Shown here piece after piece: positions 42,597 through 52,569 of a DNA stretch of 64,000 bases. Below the pieces are notes generated by a model. That model was given only the letters and a program-made list of their open reading frames with translations. It did no database searches and had not been told where the DNA came from. The stretch lies in contig CANCDR010000004.1 of the NCBI GenBank assembly GCA_947374865.1, positions 62,001-126,000 on the forward strand. Direction: 5' to 3'. Each line of letters begins with the position of its first letter. The first letter of the stretch is position 1. The DNA comes from Oxalobacteraceae bacterium (GTDB lineage Bacteria > Pseudomonadota > Gammaproteobacteria > Burkholderiales > Burkholderiaceae_D). The position numbers were made by a program, and so were the translations under genes.

Positions 42597-43931
42597 TTAC
42601 TGCCACCCAGCTGTGCGCGCGGCTGTGATTCCGAACGTCATCGCCAACGCCAACCCACCTGCGTAACCGATGCCAAAGGCGGCGCCGGCATCGCTGCCGG
42701 CGGCGAGAAGTCCAGGGATCGCTTGGCCCCTGGCATCCAGAACGCGCGCTGCGGTATCAATCGTTAATCCACCATAGGTGAACGTTATTGCCGGGTAAAC
42801 GACCAACGCATAAAACGGTGCCCGGTCATAAGGAATACATTCTTCACTACGTGGTGGGTCAAGCGTTTCCCATGCGTTACGGCAGCAAAAATTAAAATCA
42901 GCAATGGATTTGGCCACTTGTTCGCCGTTGAATCCTTGCGCTGATGCAAAGCCAGCGATGTCATCTACGGACGCGGAACATAATCCCGCGCCACCAAATT
43001 CAAGCGCCACAGCGAACTTGTCCATTGGCGTGGCGAATTTAACGATTGACTTGGTCGCCTGTTCTTCATGTACGCGGCTATCCCAGAAGCACAAAGCACG
43101 ACCATTTTTCTGCTGCACGGTGTAATAAGTATTGGTGTGATCACCATTGGTTTCATCACAAAAACGCAGACCATCCTCGTTAAGCAGCAGGGTGTAATCG
43201 CTGTGATATTGCGAGAGCATGGTATAGAGGCGCTCCTCCCCCCAGGATGGCGATGCACTGACCAAATGGCCATAGAATCCGTCATTCGTTGCGCGTACTT
43301 CGCCGCCCACTTGCTCGCCAAGCTGGATGCCCTCGCCCCGACTGGTCAAATTCGAGCGTAGAAGCATATTCCGTGCATTGGGATGGATATAGCGGGCGCG
43401 TAACTCAGGGTCACCTTGATAGCCACCCGTCGCTAGCAAAGTTGAAGCCGCATGCACATCAACGCAGCCATCCACGTGGCGGGTGCTAGCACCGATAATT
43501 CTTCCATCCGGGGTATGTAGGAGCTTCTCTACGGATGTGCCCAAAATGACATGCCCACCGGCTTGCTCAACAAGAGCAACACATCCTTGCAAATGGGCGA
43601 TGATGTCGATCTGATAGCCGTATCCGTGTAGGGCATCCATTTTTTCAGAGACGTCAATACCGCGCTCGCGTAGCCAACTCATCGCTTGCGGGTAAGTTGC
43701 ACACACCACGGCGCCGAGATCAGCTTCACCGGCACCATAATAGTTCATGCGTGCCTTGCTCGTTGCCGTCCACAACATGCCGCCGGAAAGTGCCGCTGAA
43801 CCACCAATCTTTTCTGCTTTTTCCACTACAACTACTTTGGCACCTCTTGACGCAGCCCAGCCAGCGGCTGATAAACCGGCCATACCAGCGCCGATCACTA
43901 GAAGGTCGCACTCAAGCACTTCGTTCGACAT
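42597..43931 (-). CDS. FAD-binding dehydrogenase (3-ketosteroid dehydrogenase / fumarate reductase-like)
   Basis: A 444-residue flavoprotein. The ADP-binding motif GAGMAGLSAAGWAA is near the N-terminus (about residues 14-27), followed by GGSAALSGGMLW. The C-terminal segment ITFTYGGLTID and GYAGGLALAMTFG close the FAD site. This fold includes 3-ketosteroid delta-1-dehydrogenase and fumarate-reductase-type enzymes. With an enoate reductase and SDRs in the same operon, dehydrogenation or reduction next to a ring ketone is plausible. The specific catalytic Tyr residues of KstD cannot be assigned, so the name stays general. Confidence 0.78.
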   Translation of the reverse strand: MSNEVLECDLLVIGAGMAGLSAAGWAASRGAKVVVVEKAEKIGGSAALSGGMLWTATSKARMNYYGAGEADLGAVVCATYPQAMSWLRERGIDVSEKMDALHGYGYQIDIIAHLQGCVALVEQAGGHVILGTSVEKLLHTPDGRIIGASTRHVDGCVDVHAASTLLATGGYQGDPELRARYIHPNARNMLLRSNLTSRGEGIQLGEQVGGEVRATNDGFYGHLVSASPSWGEERLYTMLSQYHSDYTLLLNEDGLRFCDETNGDHTNTYYTVQQKNGRALCFWDSRVHEEQATKSIVKFATPMDKFAVALEFGGAGLCSASVDDIAGFASAQGFNGEQVAKSIADFNFCCRNAWETLDPPRSEECIPYDRAPFYALVVYPAITFTYGGLTIDTAARVLDARGQAIPGLLAAGSDAGAAFGIGYAGGLALAMTFGITAARTAGWQ

Positions 43932-43996
43932 ACGCTTTCGTCCCTGATTTATCTCGAAAATTTATTACATGTACTTTACTTTAACTTATCAGCTGC

Positions 43997-44028
43997 AGGC
44001 TACACCGCAGCGGTGTGCGGTGTAGCCT
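43997..44028 (-). terminator. Strong hairpin just after the TonB-dependent receptor gene
   Basis: AGGCTACACCGCA (43997-44009) pairs perfectly over 13 bp with TGCGGTGTAGCCT (44016-44028), loop of 6 nt. It starts 9 bp beyond the receptor stop. No T run follows, so it may be a partial terminator or an mRNA-stabilising element between the receptor and the enzyme genes. Confidence 0.55.
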
Positions 44029-44036
44029 GTCACCTG

Positions 44037-46496
44037 TTAGAAACGGCTTTCAAATTGCAAAGTGACCATACGTGGTTCCCCGGCAACGGCAAAGACTTCC
44101 CCTGTACCGCCTGGTTTGTCGAGACCAAGCGTGGCGTAGTGCACATTACTTAAATTGCGACCGATGAGTGCAACCGACCATTTTTCATCCGCCGAACCAA
44201 TCTTTACACCCGCATTAAAGGTAGTAAATCCAGGTTGATAGGATAAAGGATTCAAGTTCAAGCCAGCAAAGTAGCCATCTGTGCGTCGCACGTCAGCATT
44301 AACGCCACCTTTCATGGAAGGTGATAGTTTGAAGTCATACGTGCTGCCGAATGTGAATATCTTTTTAGGCGCACGGTAGACTTCCAGCCCCGACATATTC
44401 TGAATGAATTTTCCACTCGCCGATTTGACGCACCCTTGTGCCACTGTTTGTGCTGTGTAGCACTGGGCATTCGCGAAATCTTCAAAGTGCGCATCATTGT
44501 AGGTAGCTGATCCTTTTATGGCCAATCCACGAACAGGACGATACGTTGCCTCAAGTTCTATACCTTGGCTAATGGTGCTCGCGGCGTTTTGCGTTACATA
44601 GGTTGTACTACCACCATCGAGCGCAATCAGGGACGTCAAGGGCAAACCGGTATAAGCATAATGGTAGAGGGTTGCCGAACCTGTCAGCTTACGATCCATC
44701 AACGATGCCTTAGCACCGAATTCATAGCCCTTCACCTTTTCAGCTGAAAATGACAATGAACTGACATTCGCAGCAGTAGCAGACATCGTACCTGGGTTGG
44801 AATAGCCACCGGCTAAATAGCCTGTCTTATAGGCACCATAGACCATCATGTCGTTACTCAGATGCCATGAGAGGGTTGCTTCTGGCGATAAATTTGTCTC
44901 GGTCTTTGAAGCACCAACAACTTGACCCATTGGCAAGTAAGCTGCTTTTGTTGCCGCTGGTAAGGCCTGGTTGAGAAAATCGTTGCGTGAATCGAAAGAC
45001 TTATTCTCTGATGAATACCGTGCACCGCCGGCGAACTCAACTGTCTTTGATAACTGCGCTGTGATCTGCGCAAATATTGAATAGGCATCACTCGTGTTGT
45101 GCTGGCGATTATCATGCGTATTATATTTTCCAGTCGCTGGATCCATAGGTGAAGGTCCGTTTGCACCACCTACATATAACGTGCGTTCGTTTTTTTCGAA
45201 GTGCCCACCAAACGCATAGTTGAACATGCCATCCAATTTGGTGACAGCACGCAACTCCTGATACAAACTCTTATTTTTTTCATCGCTATACGACCAGTAG
45301 TAGGAATACGCAGTACCGTCCGAATTTCCCTGATTTACGTAGTCGTAATCGTAGTAACCGGTGACTGAGGTTAATACCATTTTATCTAATTTATAATTCA
45401 TTGCCAGCACGGGCATCACGGTATTATTTCGCCCATAAGGCAAACCACTACCGTTGCTCTTCACCTCCGGCCATGCTTGAATGATAGTTGGCGAGATCCA
45501 GCCTTGGGAAACCCGATTATCCAATACGCATTCGCCAACTGGATCGTAAATCAGCGCATTTGTCGCCGACAAAGTAGCAGGACTGCTTTGGCCTGGCTTA
45601 CATCCCATGACCTCGCCTAAGGATTGCTGCCCAGTACTCTCGAAGCGACTAAGCAAGAGTTTAAAGGAGGCATCGAACGTGCCGTTATCGTATTGCAGTG
45701 TGAATCGTGCACCCTGCTTGGTTTCACCACCCAAACGTTCTTGCGCAGCTGGCACGAAGGTGCTACCGCTAGCGGCTGTACGCGACAAATCTACCAGTCC
45801 GCCTACCGCATTGTTACGGATGTAACCTTTACTATTACTACTGATGGTGGCGATGCGGTAGCCAAGCTTATCGTTTAGAGGGCCAGAAATGGCTGCTTCT
45901 ATTTTATTTTCTGCTGATGTACTTTCGTAGCCGGCGCGAATATACCCCTCAAATTCTTTGCTGGCCCCTGCAGATTTCATTGATACGACACCACCAGGGG
46001 AATTTTTACCAAAGAATAGCGCTTGCGGACCCTTCAGTACGCTAATCGAATCCAGATCAAACAGGGCATCGCTAAGAATACGGCCGCGGCTGATGGCCAT
46101 GCCGTCGTAGTCGATCAGAATGGATTGTTCAACACCTGAATCAATACTCGTTGAATTGACGCCACGCATGGAGATGGATGCACCACTGCCGGTGAATGCA
46201 CGATCCAAGGTGATTTGCGGTACGACAATCTTAATATTTTGGGGTGCCGTCAGGTCATATTGACGCAGCTCCTTTTCACCCACGGCCGTTGCTGCAACCG
46301 GCACATCCAGCAGACGCTCAGAACGACGCCGGGCTGAGACGACGACAGAGTCGACTTCCTCTGCCGCCACCGCTTTATTGTCCGATGCGGAAGGCGTTAC
46401 TGATTGTTGTGCCAACACGCTATGCGAGACAAGTAGCGCCGATCCACTGAGTAATGATGCGGATACATGTCCTAACCATTTTTTCTTCAAGTTCAT
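44037..46496 (-). CDS. TonB-dependent outer-membrane receptor
   Basis: An 819-residue receptor with signal peptide (ending VLAQQ), a TonB-box-like VDSVVVSARRR near residue 49, plug domain (ISMRGVNSTSIDSG, VLKGPQALFFGKNSPGGVV) and a long barrel ending in ESRF. This type is common for uptake of hydrophobic or large substrates in Proteobacteria that degrade sterols, terpenes or lignin compounds. No metal-chelate signature is evident. Its promoter carries a TetR-type operator (site g), so it is very probably expressed with the catabolic genes and imports their substrate. Confidence 0.87.
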   Translation of the reverse strand: MNLKKKWLGHVSASLLSGSALLVSHSVLAQQSVTPSASDNKAVAAEEVDSVVVSARRRSERLLDVPVAATAVGEKELRQYDLTAPQNIKIVVPQITLDRAFTGSGASISMRGVNSTSIDSGVEQSILIDYDGMAISRGRILSDALFDLDSISVLKGPQALFFGKNSPGGVVSMKSAGASKEFEGYIRAGYESTSAENKIEAAISGPLNDKLGYRIATISSNSKGYIRNNAVGGLVDLSRTAASGSTFVPAAQERLGGETKQGARFTLQYDNGTFDASFKLLLSRFESTGQQSLGEVMGCKPGQSSPATLSATNALIYDPVGECVLDNRVSQGWISPTIIQAWPEVKSNGSGLPYGRNNTVMPVLAMNYKLDKMVLTSVTGYYDYDYVNQGNSDGTAYSYYWSYSDEKNKSLYQELRAVTKLDGMFNYAFGGHFEKNERTLYVGGANGPSPMDPATGKYNTHDNRQHNTSDAYSIFAQITAQLSKTVEFAGGARYSSENKSFDSRNDFLNQALPAATKAAYLPMGQVVGASKTETNLSPEATLSWHLSNDMMVYGAYKTGYLAGGYSNPGTMSATAANVSSLSFSAEKVKGYEFGAKASLMDRKLTGSATLYHYAYTGLPLTSLIALDGGSTTYVTQNAASTISQGIELEATYRPVRGLAIKGSATYNDAHFEDFANAQCYTAQTVAQGCVKSASGKFIQNMSGLEVYRAPKKIFTFGSTYDFKLSPSMKGGVNADVRRTDGYFAGLNLNPLSYQPGFTTFNAGVKIGSADEKWSVALIGRNLSNVHYATLGLDKPGGTGEVFAVAGEPRMVTLQFESRF

Positions 46497-46677
46497 TTTT
46501 GAGTCTCCTCCATAGGGATTTTTAAGCTATTTACCCAGGTTAATTAAATATCTGGGCTGTCTTTTTTCGACATAAAACCGCCTGCGAAACACCATACATG
46601 ATGGCTTTCTTCTGCAAAGTTGATTACTTCACCCCTAAATATTTCATCAGGCAACAAACAGAACATTGGGCTCAAGT

Positions 46678-46707
46678 AATATAGCCGACCGTCCGGTCGG
46701 CCGTCAA
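46678..46707 (-). promoter_or_regulatory. Promoter with TetR-type operator (site g), drives TonB receptor and flavoprotein genes
   Basis: On the minus strand TTGACG (46707-46702) and TATATT (46683-46678) are 18 bp apart. The whole spacer is GCCGACCGGACGGTCGGC (46701-46684), palindromic except for the central two bases. The leader to the start codon at 46496 is about 175 nt. Confidence 0.85.
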
Positions 46708-46799
46708 CAATTTATTTCTTGTTTTCCTGAATATTTCAATGTGTTGACGAGCATCGCAGTGACAGCGCTATCAATCGATTGCAGGAAACAGACAATCGC

Positions 46800-46836
46800 A
46801 AAAAAATCCCGGATTTGGCGGATGCCAAAACCGGGA
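46800..46836 (-). terminator. Rho-independent terminator after the thiolase gene
   Basis: TCCCGGATTTGGC (46807-46819) pairs with GCCAAAACCGGGA (46824-46836) with one A-A mismatch and a 4-nt loop. Read on the minus strand it is followed by seven T (46806-46800). It lies 61 bp beyond the thiolase stop and separates that operon from promoter g. Confidence 0.88.
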
Positions 46837-46897
46837 GTTGACCGCAGCTAAAGCTGGATTACTTATAGTCAACCAAGTTGAGAGGCACAAAAATCAT

Positions 46898-48085
46898 TTA
46901 GATTCGTTCAAAAATAGCGGCGATTCCTTGGCCGCCGCCAATGCACATGGTAACCAACGCATAGCGCCCCCCCGTACGATGTAACTCGTAGATCGCCTTG
47001 GTCGCAATGATGGCGCCGGTTGCACCCACTGGATGACCAAGTGATATGCCGGAACCATTTGGATTAAGTTTTGCGGGATCAAAATCGAGTTCCCGCGCGA
47101 CCGCACAGGCTTGAGCTGCAAAGGCCTCGTTTGCTTCGATGACGTCAAGATCCTGCATACGCAAACCTGTTTTTTTCAATACCAGACGCGTCGCTGGCAC
47201 GGGACCTATGCCCATGTAAAGCGGCTCGACTCCAGCATGTGCATAGCCCACTAATCGCGCCAAGGGTGTCAAACCAAGCGTTACAGCGTGTTGTGCTTCT
47301 GCTAGCACCAGCGCTGCTGCACCGTCATTAATACCTGAGGCGTTACCGACAGTTACGAGTCCATCTTTTTTAAACGCCGGCTTCATCTTTGCCATATCTT
47401 CCGCCGACACACCGGCACGCACATGTTCATCCGTCTCGAACTGAAGCACGCCTTTGCGGGAGGCGACCTCAACCGGCACAATCTGCTGCTTAAAATAGCC
47501 TGCGGTAATCGCTGCGGCAGCACGCTTTTGACTTTCCATTGCCAGCGCATCTTGCATTGCACGGGTGATGCCATAACGCTCGGCGACGTTTTCGGCGGTA
47601 ATACCCATGTGCACCTTAGCCCAGGGATCGTGCAGAATGCCACTCATGTAGTCGAGTACCTGCGTGTCTCCCATTCGGGCACCCCAGCGTGCGGCAGGCA
47701 CGAGGTAAGGGCCACGACTCATGGACTCGGCTCCGGCACCGATCGCGACATTACAATCCCCCAGAAGAATCGACTGCGCTGCCGAAATGATGGCCTGTAA
47801 AGCGGAGCCGCACAATCGGTTCACATTGTAGGCGGGCGTTTCCTGTGGAATGCCAGCGTCAATGGATGCGATACGACTCAGATAAGCATCACGTGGTTCG
47901 GTCGGGATGACGTTACCCATGACGACATGACCGACTTCAGCGGGCGCCACGCCGGAACGCAAGAGTGCTGCTTTGACAGCTGTTGTCGCCAACGTAGTGA
48001 GTGGCACATCCTTGAGAGAACCGCCAAAAGTACCTATGGCTGTCCTGGCCGCACCAACGACGACGACTTCACGTTGCTTCATCAT
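46898..48085 (-). CDS. Acetyl-CoA acetyltransferase (thiolase)
   Basis: A canonical thiolase of 395 residues: Cys92 in NRLCGSALQA, GHPVGATGAII with the catalytic His and CIGGGQGIAAIFE with the second Cys. Unlike the thiolase-like protein at 21.5 kb all catalytic residues are present. It would cleave acetoacetyl-CoA or a longer 3-oxoacyl-CoA. The gene follows the IcmF-type mutase by 19 bp on the same strand and a strong terminator follows it, so mutase plus thiolase form one operon. With the 3-hydroxyacyl-CoA dehydrogenase at 52.8 kb this makes a route from isobutyryl-CoA through butyryl-CoA to acetyl-CoA plausible. Confidence 0.9.
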   Translation of the reverse strand: MMKQREVVVVGAARTAIGTFGGSLKDVPLTTLATTAVKAALLRSGVAPAEVGHVVMGNVIPTEPRDAYLSRIASIDAGIPQETPAYNVNRLCGSALQAIISAAQSILLGDCNVAIGAGAESMSRGPYLVPAARWGARMGDTQVLDYMSGILHDPWAKVHMGITAENVAERYGITRAMQDALAMESQKRAAAAITAGYFKQQIVPVEVASRKGVLQFETDEHVRAGVSAEDMAKMKPAFKKDGLVTVGNASGINDGAAALVLAEAQHAVTLGLTPLARLVGYAHAGVEPLYMGIGPVPATRLVLKKTGLRMQDLDVIEANEAFAAQACAVARELDFDPAKLNPNGSGISLGHPVGATGAIIATKAIYELHRTGGRYALVTMCIGGGQGIAAIFERI

Positions 48086-48104
48086 TTATCCTTTTATTTT
48101 GCTG

Positions 48105-51100
48105 TTACATACTTCGGCGATACTGGCCGCCGACTTCAAAAAGCGCTGCGCTGATCTGACCAAGAGAACAAACCCGTACGGCCTCCATCAATTTCTCAAA
48201 GACGTTTTCGTCGGCGATGACTGACTGCTGTAGCTCTGCCAACATACGTACTGAATCGTTCTGATGTCGGGCATGAAAGTCTGCCAGGCGATTAAGCTGC
48301 GACTGCTTCTCTTGCTCGGTAGAGCGGGCCAGTTCGATTGTCGGCATCTCGATTGAAGCTTTGGGGTTGAGAAAAGTGTTAACGCCGATAATGGGCAAAG
48401 TTCCGTCATGTTTCTGATGCTCGTAGAGCATTGATTCTTCTTGAATTTTTCCGCGCTGGTAGCCTGTTTCCATGGCGCCTAATACGCCGCCGCGTTCGGC
48501 GATACGCTCAAATTCCTGCAGCACAGCCTCTTCGACCAGATCAGTCAATTCTTCGATAATGAAGCTGCCTTGATTGGGGTTTTCATTTTTGGCCAAGCCC
48601 CATTCGCTATTAATGATTAATTGGATCGCCAGTGCACGACGGACAGATTCGTCTGTAGGCGTCGTGATCGCTTCATCGTAAGCGTTGGTGTGTAATGAAT
48701 TGCAGTTATCGTAGATCGCAATGAGTGCTTGTAGAGTGGTACGGATATCGTTGAAGTCGATTTCTTGCGCATGCAGCGAACGACCTGACGTCTGAATATG
48801 GTACTTCAGCTTTTGCGCACGCTCATTGGCGCCATATTTTTCCTTCATGGCGACCGCCCAGATGCGACGCGCAACGCGACCTAGTACGGTGTATTCTGGA
48901 TCCATGCCATTGGAGAAAAAGAAAGAAAGATTCGGCGCAAACTCATCAATTTTCATACCGCGCGCCAAATACGCTTCAACGAAGGTAAATCCATTCGAAA
49001 GGGTAAAAGCCAATTGCGAAACCGGGTTTGCACCAGCCTCGGCAATATGATAACCAGAGATCGATACTGAGTAAAAATTACGCACCCGATGATCGACGAA
49101 ATACTGCTGAATATCGCCCATCACCTTGAGTGAAAACTCGGTCGAAAAAATACAGGTGTTTTGTCCCTGATCCTCCTTGAGAATATCGGCCTGTACAGTG
49201 CCTCGCACATTTTGCAAAACCCATTCGTGGATTTTTGCGTCCTCATGCGTATCAGGTACACGACCATGCTTTTGATAAAACGACTCCCGCTGCTGATCGA
49301 TCGCCGTGTTCATAAACATCGCCAGGATGGTCGGCGCCGGACCATTGATGGTCATCGATACCGAGGTCGTTGGATGGCACAGGTCAAAGCCGTCATACAG
49401 CACTTTCATGTCGTCGAGGGTCGCGATCGAGACGCCTGCATTACCGACCTTTCCGTAGATGTCTGGCCGGATAGCCGGATCAGCACCATACAGGGTGACT
49501 GAATCAAACGCCGTCGACAAACGTTTGGCTGCCATGCCTTCGGAAACTAGCTTGAAACGGCGATTGGTGCGGAATGCATCACCTTCTCCGGCGAACATCC
49601 GGGTTGGATCTTCATTTTCACGTTTGAAAGGAAATACACCTGCAGTGAATGGAAAGGCGCCAGGGACATTCTCGGCCATCAACCAGCGCAAGATTTCGCC
49701 ATGGTCTTCAAACTTTGGTAGCTGCACTTTACGGATGATCGACCCTGACAGGGTCTTATAGACAAGGCGGGTACGGACCTCCTCAAATCCGTCACCACGG
49801 CGGACCTTGACCACGTAGTCTTCGCCAGCATAGGCGGCTTTCAATTCGGGCCAGGACGCAATCATTTGTTTAGCCGCTGGATCAAGCGCATTCTCTCGCT
49901 CTGCAATGAGCGCATCAAGATCGGCATGTTTGGCATTGGCAGTCGCCATGCGTTTGGCTTCGGTTAGATGCTGTCGTTCGCGTATGTACTTAACCTGTTG
50001 CGCGGCATGTCGATGATAGCCGCGTACAACATCGGAAATCTCCGCCATGTAACGCGCGCGTGCCGGCGGCACGATTGCATTCTTGCTGTTTGAAGCATGT
50101 GAGTTAATGATAGGCAGCTTGCTCGGATTGACTTTCAATCCGAGTTTTTGTAAACATGGCAGCAGACCTTGATACAAAGCGGTGACGCCGTTATCGTTGA
50201 AGAACGACGCTTGCGTGCCATAGACGGGCATCGCTTCAAGTGGCGTGGAAAATAGTTCTCGATTGCGCTGGTATTGTTTTGCCACGTCGCGCAAGGCATC
50301 GTCTGCACCCTTGCGATCAAACTTGTTGATGACGACAAAGTCGGCAAAATCTAACATGTCGATTTTTTCCAGCTGCGAAGCGGCGCCAAACTCAGGCGTC
50401 ATGACATACATCGAAAGATCAACCAGCGGCACGATCGCTGCATCACCTTGACCGATACCCGAAGTCTCAATAATGATGAGATCAAAGCCGGCGACTTTAC
50501 AGGCCGCGATCACGTCTGGCAATGCCTGCGATATTTCTGAGCCAGCGTCACGCGTTGCTAAAGAACGCATGAAAATCCGTGACTGGCCGTTCCATGGATT
50601 AATCGCATTCATGCGAATACGATCACCAAGCAGTGCACCACCGGATTTACGCCGCGAAGGATCAATCGAAATCACGGCGACATTGAGCGCGTCCTCTTGA
50701 TCCAGTCGGATGCGACGAATCAGTTCATCCGTCAAAGATGACTTGCCAGCACCGCCTGTGCCAGTAATCCCCAGGACCGGCACCTTGCTCAAGCTAGCCG
50801 CATCGATCAATTCTGCCTTCAGTGCAGCGTTGATCTGCCCGCCCTCCAATGCTGTGATCAACTGCGCCAACGGACGTTGACGCGCCAGCATGGTGCCGCT
50901 AGTAAGCCCGGATAGCGTCTTGGGTGCCATTAAAGATAAGTCGACATCGCAAGCTTGCAGCATCGAGAGGATCATACCCACCAAACCCATTCGCTGGCCA
51001 TCTTCCGGACTGAAAATATGTGTCACACCATAGGCATGCAGATCGGCGATTTCGGCCGGTACGATCACACCGCCACCACCACCAAAAACCTTGATATGAG

Positions 51101-51395
51101 ATCCACCACGCTCGCGCAACAAATCAATCATGTACTTAAAGTACTCGACATGACCACCTTGATAACTGGAGATGGCAATACCTTGTGCATCCTCTTGCAA
51201 CGCCGCGGTGACGATTTCATCGACTGAACGGTTATGCCCCAGGTGGATGACTTCAGCGCCATTCGCCATCAAAATGCGGCGCATAATATTGATCGAGACA
51301 TCGTGACCATCGAACAGCGAGGCTGCTGTCACGAATCGGACTTTATTTAGCAGCTTGATGTCGGTCAGTTTGTTTGTCAAAGACAGGTCTGTCAT
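48105..51395 (-). CDS. icmF: Fused B12-dependent isobutyryl-CoA mutase (IcmF type)
   Basis: A 1096-residue fusion in the order B12-binding domain, MeaI-type G-protein chaperone, and large mutase subunit. [11 protein letters not shown] holds the cobalt-coordinating His31. [14 protein letters not shown], near residue 210, is the P-loop of the GTPase, which gates cofactor loading. The substrate barrel occupies about residues 550-1090. Length and order match IcmF, which interconverts isobutyryl-CoA and n-butyryl-CoA; some members also convert pivalyl-CoA and isovaleryl-CoA. Choice between these needs the active-site residues to be aligned. ATG 51395 was chosen over TTG 51413. AdoCbl would depend on uptake, consistent with the riboswitch-controlled receptor at 8.1-10 kb. 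Confidence 0.9.
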   Translation of the reverse strand: MTDLSLTNKLTDIKLLNKVRFVTAASLFDGHDVSINIMRRILMANGAEVIHLGHNRSVDEIVTAALQEDAQGIAISSYQGGHVEYFKYMIDLLRERGGSHIKVFGGGGGVIVPAEIADLHAYGVTHIFSPEDGQRMGLVGMILSMLQACDVDLSLMAPKTLSGLTSGTMLARQRPLAQLITALEGGQINAALKAELIDAASLSKVPVLGITGTGGAGKSSLTDELIRRIRLDQEDALNVAVISIDPSRRKSGGALLGDRIRMNAINPWNGQSRIFMRSLATRDAGSEISQALPDVIAACKVAGFDLIIIETSGIGQGDAAIVPLVDLSMYVMTPEFGAASQLEKIDMLDFADFVVINKFDRKGADDALRDVAKQYQRNRELFSTPLEAMPVYGTQASFFNDNGVTALYQGLLPCLQKLGLKVNPSKLPIINSHASNSKNAIVPPARARYMAEISDVVRGYHRHAAQQVKYIRERQHLTEAKRMATANAKHADLDALIAERENALDPAAKQMIASWPELKAAYAGEDYVVKVRRGDGFEEVRTRLVYKTLSGSIIRKVQLPKFEDHGEILRWLMAENVPGAFPFTAGVFPFKRENEDPTRMFAGEGDAFRTNRRFKLVSEGMAAKRLSTAFDSVTLYGADPAIRPDIYGKVGNAGVSIATLDDMKVLYDGFDLCHPTTSVSMTINGPAPTILAMFMNTAIDQQRESFYQKHGRVPDTHEDAKIHEWVLQNVRGTVQADILKEDQGQNTCIFSTEFSLKVMGDIQQYFVDHRVRNFYSVSISGYHIAEAGANPVSQLAFTLSNGFTFVEAYLARGMKIDEFAPNLSFFFSNGMDPEYTVLGRVARRIWAVAMKEKYGANERAQKLKYHIQTSGRSLHAQEIDFNDIRTTLQALIAIYDNCNSLHTNAYDEAITTPTDESVRRALAIQLIINSEWGLAKNENPNQGSFIIEELTDLVEEAVLQEFERIAERGGVLGAMETGYQRGKIQEESMLYEHQKHDGTLPIIGVNTFLNPKASIEMPTIELARSTEQEKQSQLNRLADFHARHQNDSVRMLAELQQSVIADENVFEKLMEAVRVCSLGQISAALFEVGGQYRRSM

Positions 51396-51426
51396 AGAAT
51401 TTGTGCGCCGCAATATGAGGGGGTTG

Positions 51427-51447
51427 TGTTTCTGAGTATAAGAAACA
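51427..51447. promoter_or_regulatory. Inverted repeat upstream of icmF
   Basis: TGTTTCT (51427-51433) and AGAAACA (51441-51447) form a 7-bp inverted repeat with a 7-bp spacer, 32 bp before the mutase start. It may be a binding site for a regulator; it is unlike the TetR operators of the cluster. The AraC-type gene downstream is a candidate, without direct evidence. Confidence 0.35.
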
Positions 51448-51555
51448 TGTTCACACTAACCTATGATAAAAAGGGTCAAATTTACTGCACTTATTTACCA
51501 CGAGGTGCTACTAGGTCAGCGCATGGGCCTTACTCACCGCGATATCTAAGCCACT

Positions 51556-52569
51556 TCAGCGTTGATGTACTCTGCCTGTGCGGAAATCACTAGGTTTATG
51601 GCCGGTCCACTTTTTAAACGCGCGATGGAAAGCGCTAACTTCAGCAAAACCCAATTCAGCAGCAATCTCTGTTGCGCTTTTATTTGTATGGCAAAGAAAG
51701 TCACATGCCATGGCACGCCGCAGATCGTCTTTGATGGCTTGAAAAGACTGACCTTCTTCCTCTAGCCGACGCCGCAAGGTAGACGGCGACATACGAAATA
51801 ATACGGCGAGGGATTCAAAATCCGGCCAGCGCGAATGCGCCGCAGCGCGCAGGTGGCGTCTGATACGCGGCGCCAGACCGGTAGTGTTTTTATATTTTAA
51901 AATGAAATTGGCTGGTGCGCCGCGAATGAAATCACGGGCATGACGCGTATTTTGAATAACAGGAAGACCCAGTAAGGATTTATCAAATACCAACATCGTA
52001 CTGGGCGCATTAAATCGAAGACTTTCTGAATACATCACGTGATATTCTTCGCTGTAATCTGGTTCCGGATAAGCGAATTCTGCAGCCAGAATGGGGATGC
52101 GTCGTCCAGTCAGCCAGCAGGCTATACCGTGCTGCATGATCAGCAGGGTTTCGTAGCCAAACACGCGAGGTGAAAACGCGCTGGGTCGCTCGCTAATGGA
52201 CAAGCAGGCATTCTCTCCCTTGACCTCCAGCCGGCATTGAAAATCATCGAGCAGCAAATTAAAAAAACCTAGCATGTGTAATAAAGCCGAATTGAGCGTC
52301 TTGCAATGTACAAGGGTCCGGCACAAAAAAGAAAAACTGCCAATCTTCATGCGTCGGCTATCCTGGCCAAATAGTTCGTCGTCAAGCAAGCGTGCGACGC
52401 CAAGCCATAAAATGGCAAACTTCCGAGAATCGATCCGCCCCGCTTTGTTTTCAAGTACCGAGAGCGGAATGGCCGCTTCACGCAGCAAGGTTTGCGCGTC
52501 GAGGCCGCGAGCGAGGACGGGCGCCAGGGCCGAACAGACGAATGTGTTTGAGATGCTGCCTTTTTCCAT
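51556..52569 (-). CDS. AraC-family transcriptional regulator
   Basis: A 337-residue regulator. The N-terminal part (about residues 15-200, LARGLDAQTLLREAAIPLSVL) fits the arabinose-binding-like domain of the OruR/ArgR AraC branch. The C-terminal DNA-binding domain has two helix-turn-helix units (LAVLFRMSPSTLRRRLEEEGQSF and ATEIAAELGFAEVSAFHRAFKKWTG). It is likely an activator that responds to a pathway metabolite. It lies between icmF (same strand, upstream) and the divergent 3-hydroxyacyl-CoA dehydrogenase gene. The intervening 267 bp hold a TATACT box at 52749-52754 but no TetR palindrome. Confidence 0.83.
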   Translation of the reverse strand: MEKGSISNTFVCSALAPVLARGLDAQTLLREAAIPLSVLENKAGRIDSRKFAILWLGVARLLDDELFGQDSRRMKIGSFSFLCRTLVHCKTLNSALLHMLGFFNLLLDDFQCRLEVKGENACLSISERPSAFSPRVFGYETLLIMQHGIACWLTGRRIPILAAEFAYPEPDYSEEYHVMYSESLRFNAPSTMLVFDKSLLGLPVIQNTRHARDFIRGAPANFILKYKNTTGLAPRIRRHLRAAAHSRWPDFESLAVLFRMSPSTLRRRLEEEGQSFQAIKDDLRRAMACDFLCHTNKSATEIAAELGFAEVSAFHRAFKKWTGHKPSDFRTGRVHQR

